A DNA stretch of 64,000 bases from Thermogutta terrifontis (lineage in GTDB: Bacteria; Planctomycetota; Planctomycetia; Pirellulales; Thermoguttaceae), in assembly GCF_002277955.1 (NCBI RefSeq), contig NZ_CP018477.1, forward strand, positions 1 through 64,000, given 5' to 3'. This document shows positions 55,170 through 63,682 of this stretch, piece by piece. The notes under the pieces are model-generated. The model ran no database searches, had not been told where the DNA came from, and saw only the letters and a list, made by a program, of their open reading frames with translations. Position 1 is the stretch's first letter. Each line of letters opens with the position of its first letter. The translations under genes were made by a program, and so were the position numbers.

Positions 55170-55661
55170 ATGACCGGTTTGGTTCGCATTTCTGAAGCCG
55201 CGTCTCTGGCGCTTCATGCACTGGGGGTGATGGCGCGTTCCCCGCAGCGGTGGACCACGGAGCGCCTCGCGGAGGTTCTCCGTGCTTCAACGCATCATCT
55301 TGCCAAGGTCATGCAGCGTCTTGTCAAGGCGGGGCTGTTGCGTTCCGTGCGGGGGCCTCATGGCGGTTTTGAATTGACACGACCCCCTGAAGAGATCACC
55401 CTTGCTGAGATTTATCAGGCCATCGAGGGTCCACTTCCCACGGCGGGTTGTCTCCTGGGAGAACCGATCTGCCGAAATGGAGCGGCGAACTGCATGCTGG
55501 GCGATTTGGTCAACATGGTCCACCGCGAGGTGCACGACTATCTCTCCCGCACCACGCTTCAACGAATGGCTCAGGCCCTGGACCTAATCACCATTCCCAC
55601 ACCCGGCGATAGCGTTTCCCAGCCCCTCGACCCACCCTGTCATCTCACGTCCCTGAGCTGA
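55170..55661 (+). CDS. Rrf2-family regulator with three-cysteine cluster (IscR/NsrR-like)
   Basis: This 163-aa transcription factor has an N-terminal winged helix (WTTERLAEVLRASTHHLAKV, then LVKAGLLRSVRGPHGGFELT) and the Rrf2 signature RGPHGGF. Three cysteines, C94, C101 and C108, occur in the region where IscR and NsrR bind an iron-sulfur cluster, so redox or NO sensing is likely. Spacing (six residues between each) differs slightly from IscR (five). GAGAGG precedes ATG 55170. No iron-sulfur assembly genes are adjacent. Confidence 0.85.
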   Translation: MTGLVRISEAASLALHALGVMARSPQRWTTERLAEVLRASTHHLAKVMQRLVKAGLLRSVRGPHGGFELTRPPEEITLAEIYQAIEGPLPTAGCLLGEPICRNGAANCMLGDLVNMVHREVHDYLSRTTLQRMAQALDLITIPTPGDSVSQPLDPPCHLTSLS

Positions 55662-55871
55662 ACCGGGTCGCCACTGACTGCCGCTGCTGTGGGCGAGTCT
55701 TGAACTTCCGGAATTACGCCCGATTCGCTGGTCGAATGATTGATCCGCCAGTCGGGGCGATTCTCAAATGGCCCCTCTTCGAGCTTTGATCGACTCGTCC
55801 GCGTTCGAGGTGCAGTCCGTGCGATTGAACGTTTGTCCTTACCACCCGAGATTACCAACGGTTAACGTGCG

Positions 55872-55925
55872 GGTGAATTTCGCCGAAAATTCGCCTTGAC
55901 CGTCTTCTCCAGTGGGTGCTATATT
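55872..55925 (+). promoter_or_regulatory. Promoter with adjacent palindrome upstream of the SurA-like gene
   Basis: A -35 TTGACC (55896-55901) and -10 TATATT (55920-55925) are separated by 18 bases. An inverted repeat abuts the -35: GGTGAATTT (55872-55880) against AAATTCGCC (55887-55895), 8 of 9 positions paired. It may be an operator, possibly for the neighbouring Rrf2-type regulator. That is inference. The rest of 55662-55999 shows nothing else. Confidence 0.6.
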
Positions 55926-55999
55926 GCGGCGTCTCGCCGGAGAGGCGTGTTTCTTGACCCACTCTGTTCTCCATGCGCTCGGTTACAGGAGGGACCGAC

Positions 56000-57946
56000 A
56001 TGCAAGGAAAGGAATTCCAATTCGCAGGGAAGCGTCACATTCGATGGAAACTCGTCCTGGGGGTTCTCGGAATTGTCGGCGCGGCAGTAGCCATTCGATG
56101 GTTCTGGGGAAGTGAACGGGCGACAGCGCAGGCTCCCGGCCCCGGTTCCGCAAGCACCGCACGTTCAACCCCCGAGGCCATTCCTGCTCCCGCTCCGCGC
56201 GGAAATTCAGGCGCGTCCCAGGCACCAGGTGCCTCCGGCGCTGTCACCTCACAACCGAGCCAGCCGCAGATCGTGGCGGTGGTTAATGGGGAACCCATCA
56301 CCCGCGACGAACTGCGTCGGGAATGCCTCCGCCGGTATGGCGAAGAAGTTCTGGAAAGCGTGGTGAACAAGTATCTCATCATGGAGGAGTGCCAGCGCCG
56401 CGGAATCACCGTGACGGCCGAAGAAATCGACGCCGAGATCACGCGGATGGCCACCCGATTCGGCATGCCCGTCGAAGCCTGGCTGAAACTCCTCAAGGAC
56501 GAGCGGGGCATCAAGCCCGAGCAATATCGCCGCGATATCATCTGGCCGATGCTGGCCCTGAGAAAACTGGCTGGACAAAAACTCCTCGTAACGCCGGAGG
56601 AACTGCAACGGGAATTTGAGAGTCGCTATGGCCCGGCCGTCAAAGCACGGATGATTGTCGTCAGTCGGCGGGACCTGGCGGAACGCCTGCGGAACGAGGC
56701 GGTTGCCCATCCAGACCAGTTCGGCGACCTGGCCAAGCAGTATTCGGAAGACGCGGCCAGCGCAAGCCTTAAGGGACTCATCCAGCCGATCCGCAAACAT
56801 GTCGGGCAGAAAGAAATTGAAGACGTGGCGTTCGGCCTCAAGCCGGGAGAAATTTCCCCGGTCATTCCCGTGGCCAATCAATTTGTCATTTTGAAGTGCG
56901 AGGACCAGCTTCCCGCTGTGAAAGTCCGCCTGGAAGACGTGCGGGCGGAGCTGGAAGAAATGGCCCGCGACGCCAAACTGCGGACGGTTGCCCAGGAAAT
57001 CTTTCAGGAGCTTCAGAAGCGGGCCCAGGTGGTCAACGTCCTCAACGATCCTCAAAAGCGTCAGCAGATGCCCGGCGTGGCTGCTCTCATTAACGGTCGG
57101 CCGATCCGGCTGGAAGATCTCGGTGAGATCTGTATCGACCGCCACGGGGAGGAGGTCCTGGAATTGACTATCAACCGCAAACTCATCGAACAGGCGTGCA
57201 AGAAAAGAGGTATCACGATTACCGATGCCGATGTGGAAGCGGAAATCGCGCGGTTGGCCTCTCAGAATTTGCCTCCGCGAGCGGATGGCAAGCCCGATGT
57301 GGAAAGATGGGTGGATATGATCTGTGAGCAACAGAAGATCACGCCTGAGATCTATCGGCACGACCTCGTCTGGCCCACCGTTGCGCTCAAGAAACTGGTC
57401 AATGCCGACGTCCAGGTAACCGATGAAGACCTGAAGAAGGCCTTCGAGGCGAATTATGGTCCCCGGGTGCGGTGCCGGGCCATCGTGCTCAATAATCTTC
57501 GGCGGGCCCAGCAGGTGTGGGAGAAGGCACGTGCCAATCCCACGGAAGAGAACTTCGCCGACCTCGCCGAACAGTACTCCATCGATCCCGCCACGCGGGC
57601 CCTCCGTGGCGAAGTGGCCCCCATCCAAAAACACGGTGGTCAGCCCAATCTGGAAGAGGAAGCTTTCTCGCTCAAACCTGGGGAAATCTCAGGGATTATC
57701 CAGGTAGGACCGGAAACCTACGTCATTCTCTACTGCCTGGGCTTCACCAAACCCGTGGATGTGGATTTTGCTTCCGTCAAAGACATCCTCACGGAGGATA
57801 TTCGGGAAAAGAAACTGCGTCTTGCCATGGCAGACTATTTTGACAAGTTGCGGGCGGCCGCCACGATTGACAATTTCCTGGCCGGCACCACCCAGTCCCC
57901 CAATTTGACTCGTCGTGCCGCGGGGATGGAATCGACCGTTCGCTAG
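56000..57946 (+). CDS. Membrane-anchored SurA-like parvulin with two tandem halves
   Basis: The 648-aa protein starts at ATG 56000 behind AGGAGGG. It has an N-terminal signal anchor (LVLGVLGIVGAAVAI, about 19-33) and a Pro/Ala/Ser linker. Two homologous halves follow. Each has a SurA_N-like helical part (NGEPITRDELRRECLRRYGE and NGRPIRLEDLGEICIDRHGE) and a rotamase-like part (FGDLAKQYSEDAASAS and FADLAEQYSIDPATRA, each followed by KPGEIS). It is probably a periplasmic peptidyl-prolyl isomerase/chaperone for outer-envelope proteins. Whether both parvulin domains keep catalytic residues is unclear. Confidence 0.82.
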   Translation: MQGKEFQFAGKRHIRWKLVLGVLGIVGAAVAIRWFWGSERATAQAPGPGSASTARSTPEAIPAPAPRGNSGASQAPGASGAVTSQPSQPQIVAVVNGEPITRDELRRECLRRYGEEVLESVVNKYLIMEECQRRGITVTAEEIDAEITRMATRFGMPVEAWLKLLKDERGIKPEQYRRDIIWPMLALRKLAGQKLLVTPEELQREFESRYGPAVKARMIVVSRRDLAERLRNEAVAHPDQFGDLAKQYSEDAASASLKGLIQPIRKHVGQKEIEDVAFGLKPGEISPVIPVANQFVILKCEDQLPAVKVRLEDVRAELEEMARDAKLRTVAQEIFQELQKRAQVVNVLNDPQKRQQMPGVAALINGRPIRLEDLGEICIDRHGEEVLELTINRKLIEQACKKRGITITDADVEAEIARLASQNLPPRADGKPDVERWVDMICEQQKITPEIYRHDLVWPTVALKKLVNADVQVTDEDLKKAFEANYGPRVRCRAIVLNNLRRAQQVWEKARANPTEENFADLAEQYSIDPATRALRGEVAPIQKHGGQPNLEEEAFSLKPGEISGIIQVGPETYVILYCLGFTKPVDVDFASVKDILTEDIREKKLRLAMADYFDKLRAAATIDNFLAGTTQSPNLTRRAAGMESTVR

Positions 57947-58013
57947 GCCCTGCACCGGGTTTACCGATACGAGAGAATGACGGGAACCTCGCGAACGCGT
58001 TCTCGGGCTGTGT

Positions 58014-58535
58014 TCACCCCGCCTCGAGAAGACGTGTGAGGTGGCGAAAGACCTCGCGCACAGAGACCACCCCAACAAGCTGGCCGTCGCTGAGAATAGG
58101 GATGTGCCGATAACCACCGACCGCCATACGATGGATGGCAAACGCCAAGCGGTCTTCCAGTTCGAGCGTCTCGACCGGCGAGGTCATGAAATCTCGCACA
58201 GCACGGTTTTCCCATTCCGCCCGATCGAGGCTGAGCCGAAGCAGCGCATCGCGTTCCGTGAAGATACCCACGAGCTGCGACGCTTCCATGACCAGGGCAC
58301 AACCGGTCCGCGCGGCGACCATCCGCCGCAGGACTTCTCCCACCGGCGTTTCCGGTGACACGCAAACGGGATCGCGGATGTCGAGCCGGCCGATGCGATC
58401 GTAGGCAACGCTTCGTTCCAGCTCATTCTGGGGAACAAACGCCTCTTCCTGGGTGAGCGACTGATGACAGCGGACACACTCGTCGGCCCCCGCCAGGTTT
58501 TCGTGGCCACAATCGGGACAGATAATCCGCGTCAT
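58014..58535 (-). CDS. CBS-pair protein with N-terminal zinc ribbon
   Basis: The 173-aa protein has an N-terminal zinc-ribbon-like knuckle (CPDCGHE and CVRCHQ, four cysteines, residues 6-23). Two CBS motifs follow (VCVSPETPVGEVLRRMVAAR and SQLVGIFTERDALLR; PVETLELEDRLAFAIHRMAV and GQLVGVVSVREVF). CBS pairs bind adenine nucleotides and regulate partner enzymes. The ATG at 58535 has GAGGACAGT upstream. The long upstream frame extension to 58811 is antisense-like overlap with korB and was excluded. It closes the korAB operon. Confidence 0.82.
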   Translation of the reverse strand: MTRIICPDCGHENLAGADECVRCHQSLTQEEAFVPQNELERSVAYDRIGRLDIRDPVCVSPETPVGEVLRRMVAARTGCALVMEASQLVGIFTERDALLRLSLDRAEWENRAVRDFMTSPVETLELEDRLAFAIHRMAVGGYRHIPILSDGQLVGVVSVREVFRHLTRLLEAG

Positions 58536-58575
58536 ACTGTCCTCTACGTGTTGTGCAAACAGTGAAGTCGAGGTG

Positions 58576-59628
58576 TTACCTCGCCGGAGTTCCGTCTTCC
58601 GGCACCACCCAGGTGTCGCCTTCGTGAAAGAGGTCATCCAGGGACCGAGGCCCCCCGCGGGCCGCGATTGCCTTGGCGAGCTGCTCGTTGAGCAGCCCGT
58701 CATAGGTGGGTTGTTCCACCGCCCGGAAAACACCGATCGGCTCAGGAAAATCGGGATATCGCATGCGGCTGAGGACGTAGGCGAGAGTCGGATCGGCAGC
58801 CTTTTCATCATGGACGGCGATGTCCGCCTCGGTCACGCCGTCTCCCAGTTCCACGATCTCGGGGAGACATCCCCGGAATCGAATGCCTTTGTTCCGATTC
58901 TTGCCGAAGAGCATCGGCTTGCCATGCTCCAGTTCGAGAATATGATCCTCCTTCACCTGGCGATCGGTGGCGTATTCCCAGGCCCCGTCGTAGAAAACGA
59001 CACAATTCTGGTAGATTTCCACGAAAGAGGTGCCTTTATGGGCGGCCGCCCGCTCCAGCACCATCGCCAAATGCTTTTGGTAAACGTCGATACTCCGCGC
59101 GACGAATGTGGCCTCCGCCCCAATCGCAAGGGAGATGGCATTGACCGGATGCTCCAGTGTGCCGAAGGGATTGCTCTTCGTGGGATGGCCAAGGGGAGTG
59201 GTCGGCGATGACTGACCCTTGGTGAGTCCATAGATTCGGTTGTTAAACAACAGGATAGTCAGATCGACATTCCGCCGGATGACGTGCATGAGGTGATTCC
59301 CGCCGATGCTCAGCCCATCGCCATCCCCGGTAATCACCCACACATGAAGGTCCGGGCGGGTGCACTTGAGCCCGGTGGCGATGGCCGGGGCCCGACCGTG
59401 AATCCCGTGGATTCCGTACGTATTGACGTAGTAGGGAAAACGGCTGGAACATCCAATGCCCGAGATGAATACCGTCTTTTCCCGAGGCAGGCCCAGACTG
59501 GCGAGAGTTTTCTTGACCTGGGCGAGGATGGCGTAGTCGCCGCAACCGGGGCACCATCGCACTTCCTGCCCGCTGGCATAATCATTCGGAGTCAGTTTCG
59601 CAGCTTCCACAAGGGCATCGACGGACAT
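58576..59628 (-). CDS. korB: 2-oxoacid:ferredoxin oxidoreductase, beta subunit
   Basis: The 350-aa subunit binds thiamine diphosphate and an iron-sulfur cluster. It shows the cysteines WCPGCGDYAI and SGIGCSSRFP, the TPP motif TGDGDGLSIGGNH and the family segment NNRIYGLTKGQSSPTT. With KorA it oxidatively decarboxylates a 2-oxoacid, probably 2-oxoglutarate, to the acyl-CoA, reducing ferredoxin. The 2-oxoglutarate preference is inferred from family resemblance, not residues. It follows korA by 81 bases. Confidence 0.9.
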   Translation of the reverse strand: MSVDALVEAAKLTPNDYASGQEVRWCPGCGDYAILAQVKKTLASLGLPREKTVFISGIGCSSRFPYYVNTYGIHGIHGRAPAIATGLKCTRPDLHVWVITGDGDGLSIGGNHLMHVIRRNVDLTILLFNNRIYGLTKGQSSPTTPLGHPTKSNPFGTLEHPVNAISLAIGAEATFVARSIDVYQKHLAMVLERAAAHKGTSFVEIYQNCVVFYDGAWEYATDRQVKEDHILELEHGKPMLFGKNRNKGIRFRGCLPEIVELGDGVTEADIAVHDEKAADPTLAYVLSRMRYPDFPEPIGVFRAVEQPTYDGLLNEQLAKAIAARGGPRSLDDLFHEGDTWVVPEDGTPAR

Positions 59629-59709
59629 CGGTCAATCCTCACGCACAATGATTTTCAGGGAGGTGTTTTCCTGCGAGCGCGGATTCTTTTTCAGTTTTCA
59701 CGCGCTTTG

Positions 59710-61665
59710 TTACTTGACGTATTCCACGACAACATTTTCCGAGGGTTGCGAGGTTTTCTCTCCGGTTTCAAGGATGGCCAGGGCGGCCTCCACAAGTTCA
59801 CTCACAGTGAACGGGCGGCCTTGCACCTTATTTACCCGATGCACCGGCCGGAGATATTTCGCCTGCAATAACAGGGCGAGTTGTCCGAGATTCAACTCCG
59901 GCACCATGACGTGCTCATATCGGGACAGAATATCCTCCAGATCGAGAGGCAGGGGATTGAGGTAGCGGAGGTGCGTGAAGGCGACGTCCTGGCCGGTCGC
60001 CCACAGTTCCTGCACCGCCGAATACACCGAGCCATACGTGCTTCCCCAGCTTACGATGAGAAGCTTTCCCGACTTGGGGCCTTCCACGACCTGCGGCGGA
60101 TAATCCTTGGCGATGAGGGCCACCTTTTTGGCCCGCAGTTCCACCATCCGCTGGTGATTGTCACCGTCGTAACTCACCGCTCCGGTTCCATCCTGTTTTT
60201 CCAGGCCGCCGATCCGGTGCATGAGCTGCGGTGTTCCCGGAATCGCCCAGGGACGTGCCAGCCACTCGTTACGGGCATAGGGGAGGAACGGCTGTCCCTC
60301 GACGGGTTGCGGATGCTCGACGGGTATCCTGGGGAGTGAAGACATGTTGGGGATCCGCCACGGCTCGGAGCCGTTGGCCACGTAGGCGTCGCTGAGAATG
60401 ATGACGGGCGTCATATGTTTGACGGCGATCCGCCAGGCCTCGATGGCGATGTCGAAGCAGTCGGCAGGGCTCCGCGGAGCGACGATAGCCACGGGGCATT
60501 CCCCATGCCGCCCGAACATGGCCTGGAGGAGATCGGCCTGTTCCGTCTTGGTGGGCATTCCCGTACTCGGTCCTGCACGCTGCACATCAATCACCAAGAG
60601 CGGCAATTCCAGCATCACGGCCAGACCGATGCCCTCGAGCTTGAGCGAAATCCCCGGACCACTGCTTGCAGTGACCGCCATGGCTCCCCCGAAGGAGGCT
60701 CCAATGGCCGCTGCGACGGCGGCAATCTCATCTTCTGCCTGAAACACACGAACCCCAAACTCGCGACGGAGGGCCAGTTCGTGGAGAATGTCGCTGGCGG
60801 GTGTGATCGGATAACCAGCAAAAAAGAGATCACAGCCACTGAGCCGGGACGCCGCCATCAGTCCCCACGCCAATGCCTGATTTCCCATGATGTTGCGATA
60901 CGTTCCCGGCGGGAGTTTGACGGGCGGAACCACGTAGCGATGGTGAATAAGTTCGGTGGTCTCCCCATAGTGGTAACCGGCCATCAGGGCCCGGCGGTTG
61001 GCCTCCGCGATGATAGGCTTCTTGCCGAACTTGGCCTCAATGAAGCGGAGGGTGGGTTCCAGCGGCCGATCGAAGATCCAGTACACCAGGCCCATCGCGA
61101 AGAAGTTACGGCAACGATCCGCTTCCTTCGTTGTCAGGCCGAGATCCTTGACGGCTTCGCGAGTCAGCCGCGTGATTTCCACGGTGACAAGCTGATAATT
61201 GGCCACCGTGCCGTCTTCCAGGGGGTTGGATTTGTATCCCGCAAGCTCCAGGTCCCGTGGGGAAAACGAGTCCACGTCCACAATCAGCAAACCGCCCGGC
61301 ACCAGATCGGGAAGACTCGTGGCCAGGGCCGCAGGGTTCATCGCCACCAGGGCGTCCACCTTATCACCGGGCGTGTACACCCGCTTGGCACCGAAGTGCA
61401 CCTGGAAGCCACTCACTCCGGCCTTGGTACCCCGAGGCGCGCGGATTTCCGCCGGAAAGTCGGGAAACGTGACGACGTCGTTACCCGCCACCGCCGAGGT
61501 ATGGGTGAACTGGGTCCCGGCCAGTTGCATCCCATCTCCCGAGTCTCCCGAAAAGCGTACCGTGGCCTCTTCCAGCTCTATCACCCGTTTTTCCATAACG
61601 CCCTGGCCCTTCTGAATGCCGCCCGGGGCAGGATTGTTGGAAGTTGCGGAAATCGGAGGTTCCAT
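59710..61665 (-). CDS. korA: 2-oxoacid:acceptor oxidoreductase, fused gamma-alpha subunit
   Basis: The 651-aa protein fuses a gamma domain (VRFSGDSGDGMQLAGTQF near 36-53, FPDFPAEIRAPRGTKAGVSG) to the alpha pyrimidine-binding domain (FAGYPITPASDILHEL, FQAEDEIAAVAAAIGASFGG, TASSGPGISLKLEGIGLA). This is the standard KorA architecture. No ferredoxin-type delta subunit is encoded nearby, so an external ferredoxin is needed. It follows a CBS-domain gene by 14 bases and precedes korB. Confidence 0.92.
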   Translation of the reverse strand: MEPPISATSNNPAPGGIQKGQGVMEKRVIELEEATVRFSGDSGDGMQLAGTQFTHTSAVAGNDVVTFPDFPAEIRAPRGTKAGVSGFQVHFGAKRVYTPGDKVDALVAMNPAALATSLPDLVPGGLLIVDVDSFSPRDLELAGYKSNPLEDGTVANYQLVTVEITRLTREAVKDLGLTTKEADRCRNFFAMGLVYWIFDRPLEPTLRFIEAKFGKKPIIAEANRRALMAGYHYGETTELIHHRYVVPPVKLPPGTYRNIMGNQALAWGLMAASRLSGCDLFFAGYPITPASDILHELALRREFGVRVFQAEDEIAAVAAAIGASFGGAMAVTASSGPGISLKLEGIGLAVMLELPLLVIDVQRAGPSTGMPTKTEQADLLQAMFGRHGECPVAIVAPRSPADCFDIAIEAWRIAVKHMTPVIILSDAYVANGSEPWRIPNMSSLPRIPVEHPQPVEGQPFLPYARNEWLARPWAIPGTPQLMHRIGGLEKQDGTGAVSYDGDNHQRMVELRAKKVALIAKDYPPQVVEGPKSGKLLIVSWGSTYGSVYSAVQELWATGQDVAFTHLRYLNPLPLDLEDILSRYEHVMVPELNLGQLALLLQAKYLRPVHRVNKVQGRPFTVSELVEAALAILETGEKTSQPSENVVVEYVK

Positions 61666-61679
61666 GGGATTGTTACCTT

Positions 61680-62150
61680 TCAGGGCCCTTCACGCTCGAT
61701 CAAAACGTCAGGAGTTGGAGGTAATGTGTACACCGCACGCGGAAAATGTTCCACAAGCCACTGAATGATGTTGATCGCATCGACCATCCCCACAACCTGT
61801 CCATCGTCATCCACCAGGGGCAGATGCCGATAGCCACGGTAGGACATGCGCGAAATAGCTTCTGCCAGACTGTCTTTCTTTTCCACAGTCACCGGGTTGG
61901 GAGATGCCACGTCTCCTATTGGGGTCTCCAAATCCGTGGCCTCCGCCAAACAGCGGAGGGCGTCTCTCTCTGTGAAGATCCCCACGGTTTGACCGCGATC
62001 GCAGACGGTCACAGCGCCCAGCTTCTGATCCCGCATTAGCTCCAGAACAGTTCTCAGGGGAACGCCACGCGCCACAGAAACAACAGGAGACGTGGCCAGC
62101 CGTGCCACGGGCTCACGCGAGATGTTGAAGGTGTTCAAAAGAGACGCCAT
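61680..62150 (-). CDS. CBS-domain protein preceding korA
   Basis: The 156-aa product from ATG 62150 is essentially one CBS pair: SPVVSVARGVPLRTVLELMR with QTVGIFTERDALRCL, and NPVTVEKKDSLAEAISRMSY with GQVVGMVDAINIIQWL. It lacks the zinc ribbon of the similar protein at the operon's other end. It probably senses ATP/AMP or a related nucleotide and modulates the 2-oxoacid oxidoreductase, but this is inferred from linkage. The frame opens at 62303. The extra 51 residues are basic and not CBS-like. The region 62151-62570 beyond it holds no gene. Confidence 0.8.
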   Translation of the reverse strand: MASLLNTFNISREPVARLATSPVVSVARGVPLRTVLELMRDQKLGAVTVCDRGQTVGIFTERDALRCLAEATDLETPIGDVASPNPVTVEKKDSLAEAISRMSYRGYRHLPLVDDDGQVVGMVDAINIIQWLVEHFPRAVYTLPPTPDVLIEREGP

Positions 62151-62570
62151 GGCCTTGGTTCCGGAATGGCGCGACGAGCCACCCTTACCGCTGCTCCATC
62201 CCTGGAGAGTGACCCGACAAAGCAAAAGTCTTTCACGCAACTCACACTTGTAATCCGCTGGCCGGTGTTTTACCCCGGATCCGGTGCCCTTTCGGTCCCC
62301 CACATGGGCACGCCGTCCCCGTGAGGCTCGCGCTTCCCGGCCATTTCCCCGTAATCTGCAGGGAATTGATGCCCTCCCGCCCCTTCACTAAGCAAACCAT
62401 CGGCAAACTTTCCCATTTGAGGATATCAATTTTGTCACTCTTAATTCTTTCATTTCCAGCCCCCTATGTCAATGCAGCGATTTGCTGATACATTCCCACT
62501 TTCCCTCTGGCGACGGGAATGCGCGGGTCCGCGCGGGCTCGCGGCACCATCATACGGACCGCGATTCGGT

Positions 62571-63558
62571 AGGGGCAATTCATGAATTGGCCCAACCTAC
62601 GTCGGAGGGACCCGCTTGTCGGGTCCGCCGTTCAACCTTCGATCGTCCATTCCGCCTCACCGGGCACGACCAGCGTGCCCCTCCGACCCATCTCTTCGGA
62701 GGGACGTCCTTGTCACGTCCGTTCTTCAACATTGGATCGTCCATTGCCTTTCGGCGGGGACTCAAGTCCCGCGCCGAAAGCGGGGCTAAAGCCCCGCACT
62801 CCATGGAGTGCGGCGATTCATCGCCGCTTTTCGGTGAAGGCTTTAGCCTTCACCACCTTGCCGTTGGCGATGTTTTGCCACAACCACGAAAGCGTACCCC
62901 TGGTAGGGGCAATTCATGAATTGGCCCAACCTGCGTCGGAGGGACCCGCTTGTCGGGTCCGCCGTTCACCTTTCGATCGTCCATTCCGCCTCACCGGGCA
63001 CGACCAGCGTGCCCCTCCGACCTATACCGGAGGGACCTGCTCGTCAGGTCCGCTTATCCACGTTCGATGTTCCATTTGCCTTCACCGGGCACGAGAGGCG
63101 TGCCTCTCCGACCCATCTCTTCGGAGGGACGTCCTTGTCACGTCCGTTCTTCAACATTGGATCGTCCATTGCCTTTCGGCGGGGACTCAAGTCCCGCGCC
63201 GAAAGCGGGGCTAAAGCCCCGCACTCCATGGAGTGCGGCGATTCATCGCCGCTTTTCGGTGAAGGCTTTAGTCTTCACCACCTTGCCGTTGGCGATGTTT
63301 TGCCACAACCACGAAAGCACACCCCTGGTAGGGGCAATTCATGAATTGCCCCAACCTACGTCGGAGGGACCCGCTTGTCGGGTCCGCCGTTCAACCTTCG
63401 ATCGTCCATTCCGCCTCACCGGGCACGACCAGCGTGCCCCTGCGAAGTTTACCAGACGCCGTGGACAACGTCCCTCCAATAAACGCGGCTTCCACCCGGG
63501 CCAAGGCACACGACCATACGTACCCCAATTCGGTAGGGGCAATTCACGAATTGCCCCT
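62571..63558. repeat. Palindromic repeat array 6 with segmental duplications
   Basis: A block starting GGTAGGGGCAATTCATGAAT occurs at about 62568, 62903 and 63328, that is, at spacings of about 335 and 425 bases. It runs through GGACCCG-CTTGT-CGGGTCC, the linker CAACCTTCGATCGTCCATTC and the GGGCACG-ACCAG-CGTGCCC hairpin. The first two blocks also share a downstream cassette from GGACGTC-CTTGT-CACGTCC through GAAGGCTTTAGCCTTC. The second block has an added GGACCTG/GGGCACG pair. The array separates the CBS gene from the LptF/G gene. Long frames here merely translate repeats. Confidence 0.94.
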
Positions 63559-63682
63559 CCAACACCCTGTGCCCGCGGCATGTCACGGGTTTTTGCAAAA
63601 ATGGGGATGGCTCAGCACCGAGCGGGGACCGACCTGGGCGATTATCTACTGAGACGCTGGTGTTTTTAAATCGTGAGGAAAG

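Noticed and set aside
56249-57634. 461-aa minus-strand frame
   Set aside because: Antisense to the duplicated SurA-like gene.
60415-61764. 449-aa plus-strand frame
   Set aside because: Antisense to korA. Composition is typical of a high-GC shadow frame.
62582-63669. Several long Arg/Pro/Ser-rich frames through array 6 (similar ones in arrays 1 and 5)
   Set aside because: They translate the repeats in several frames at once, lack ribosome sites, and change frame between duplicated blocks. The palindromes simply contain few stop codons.
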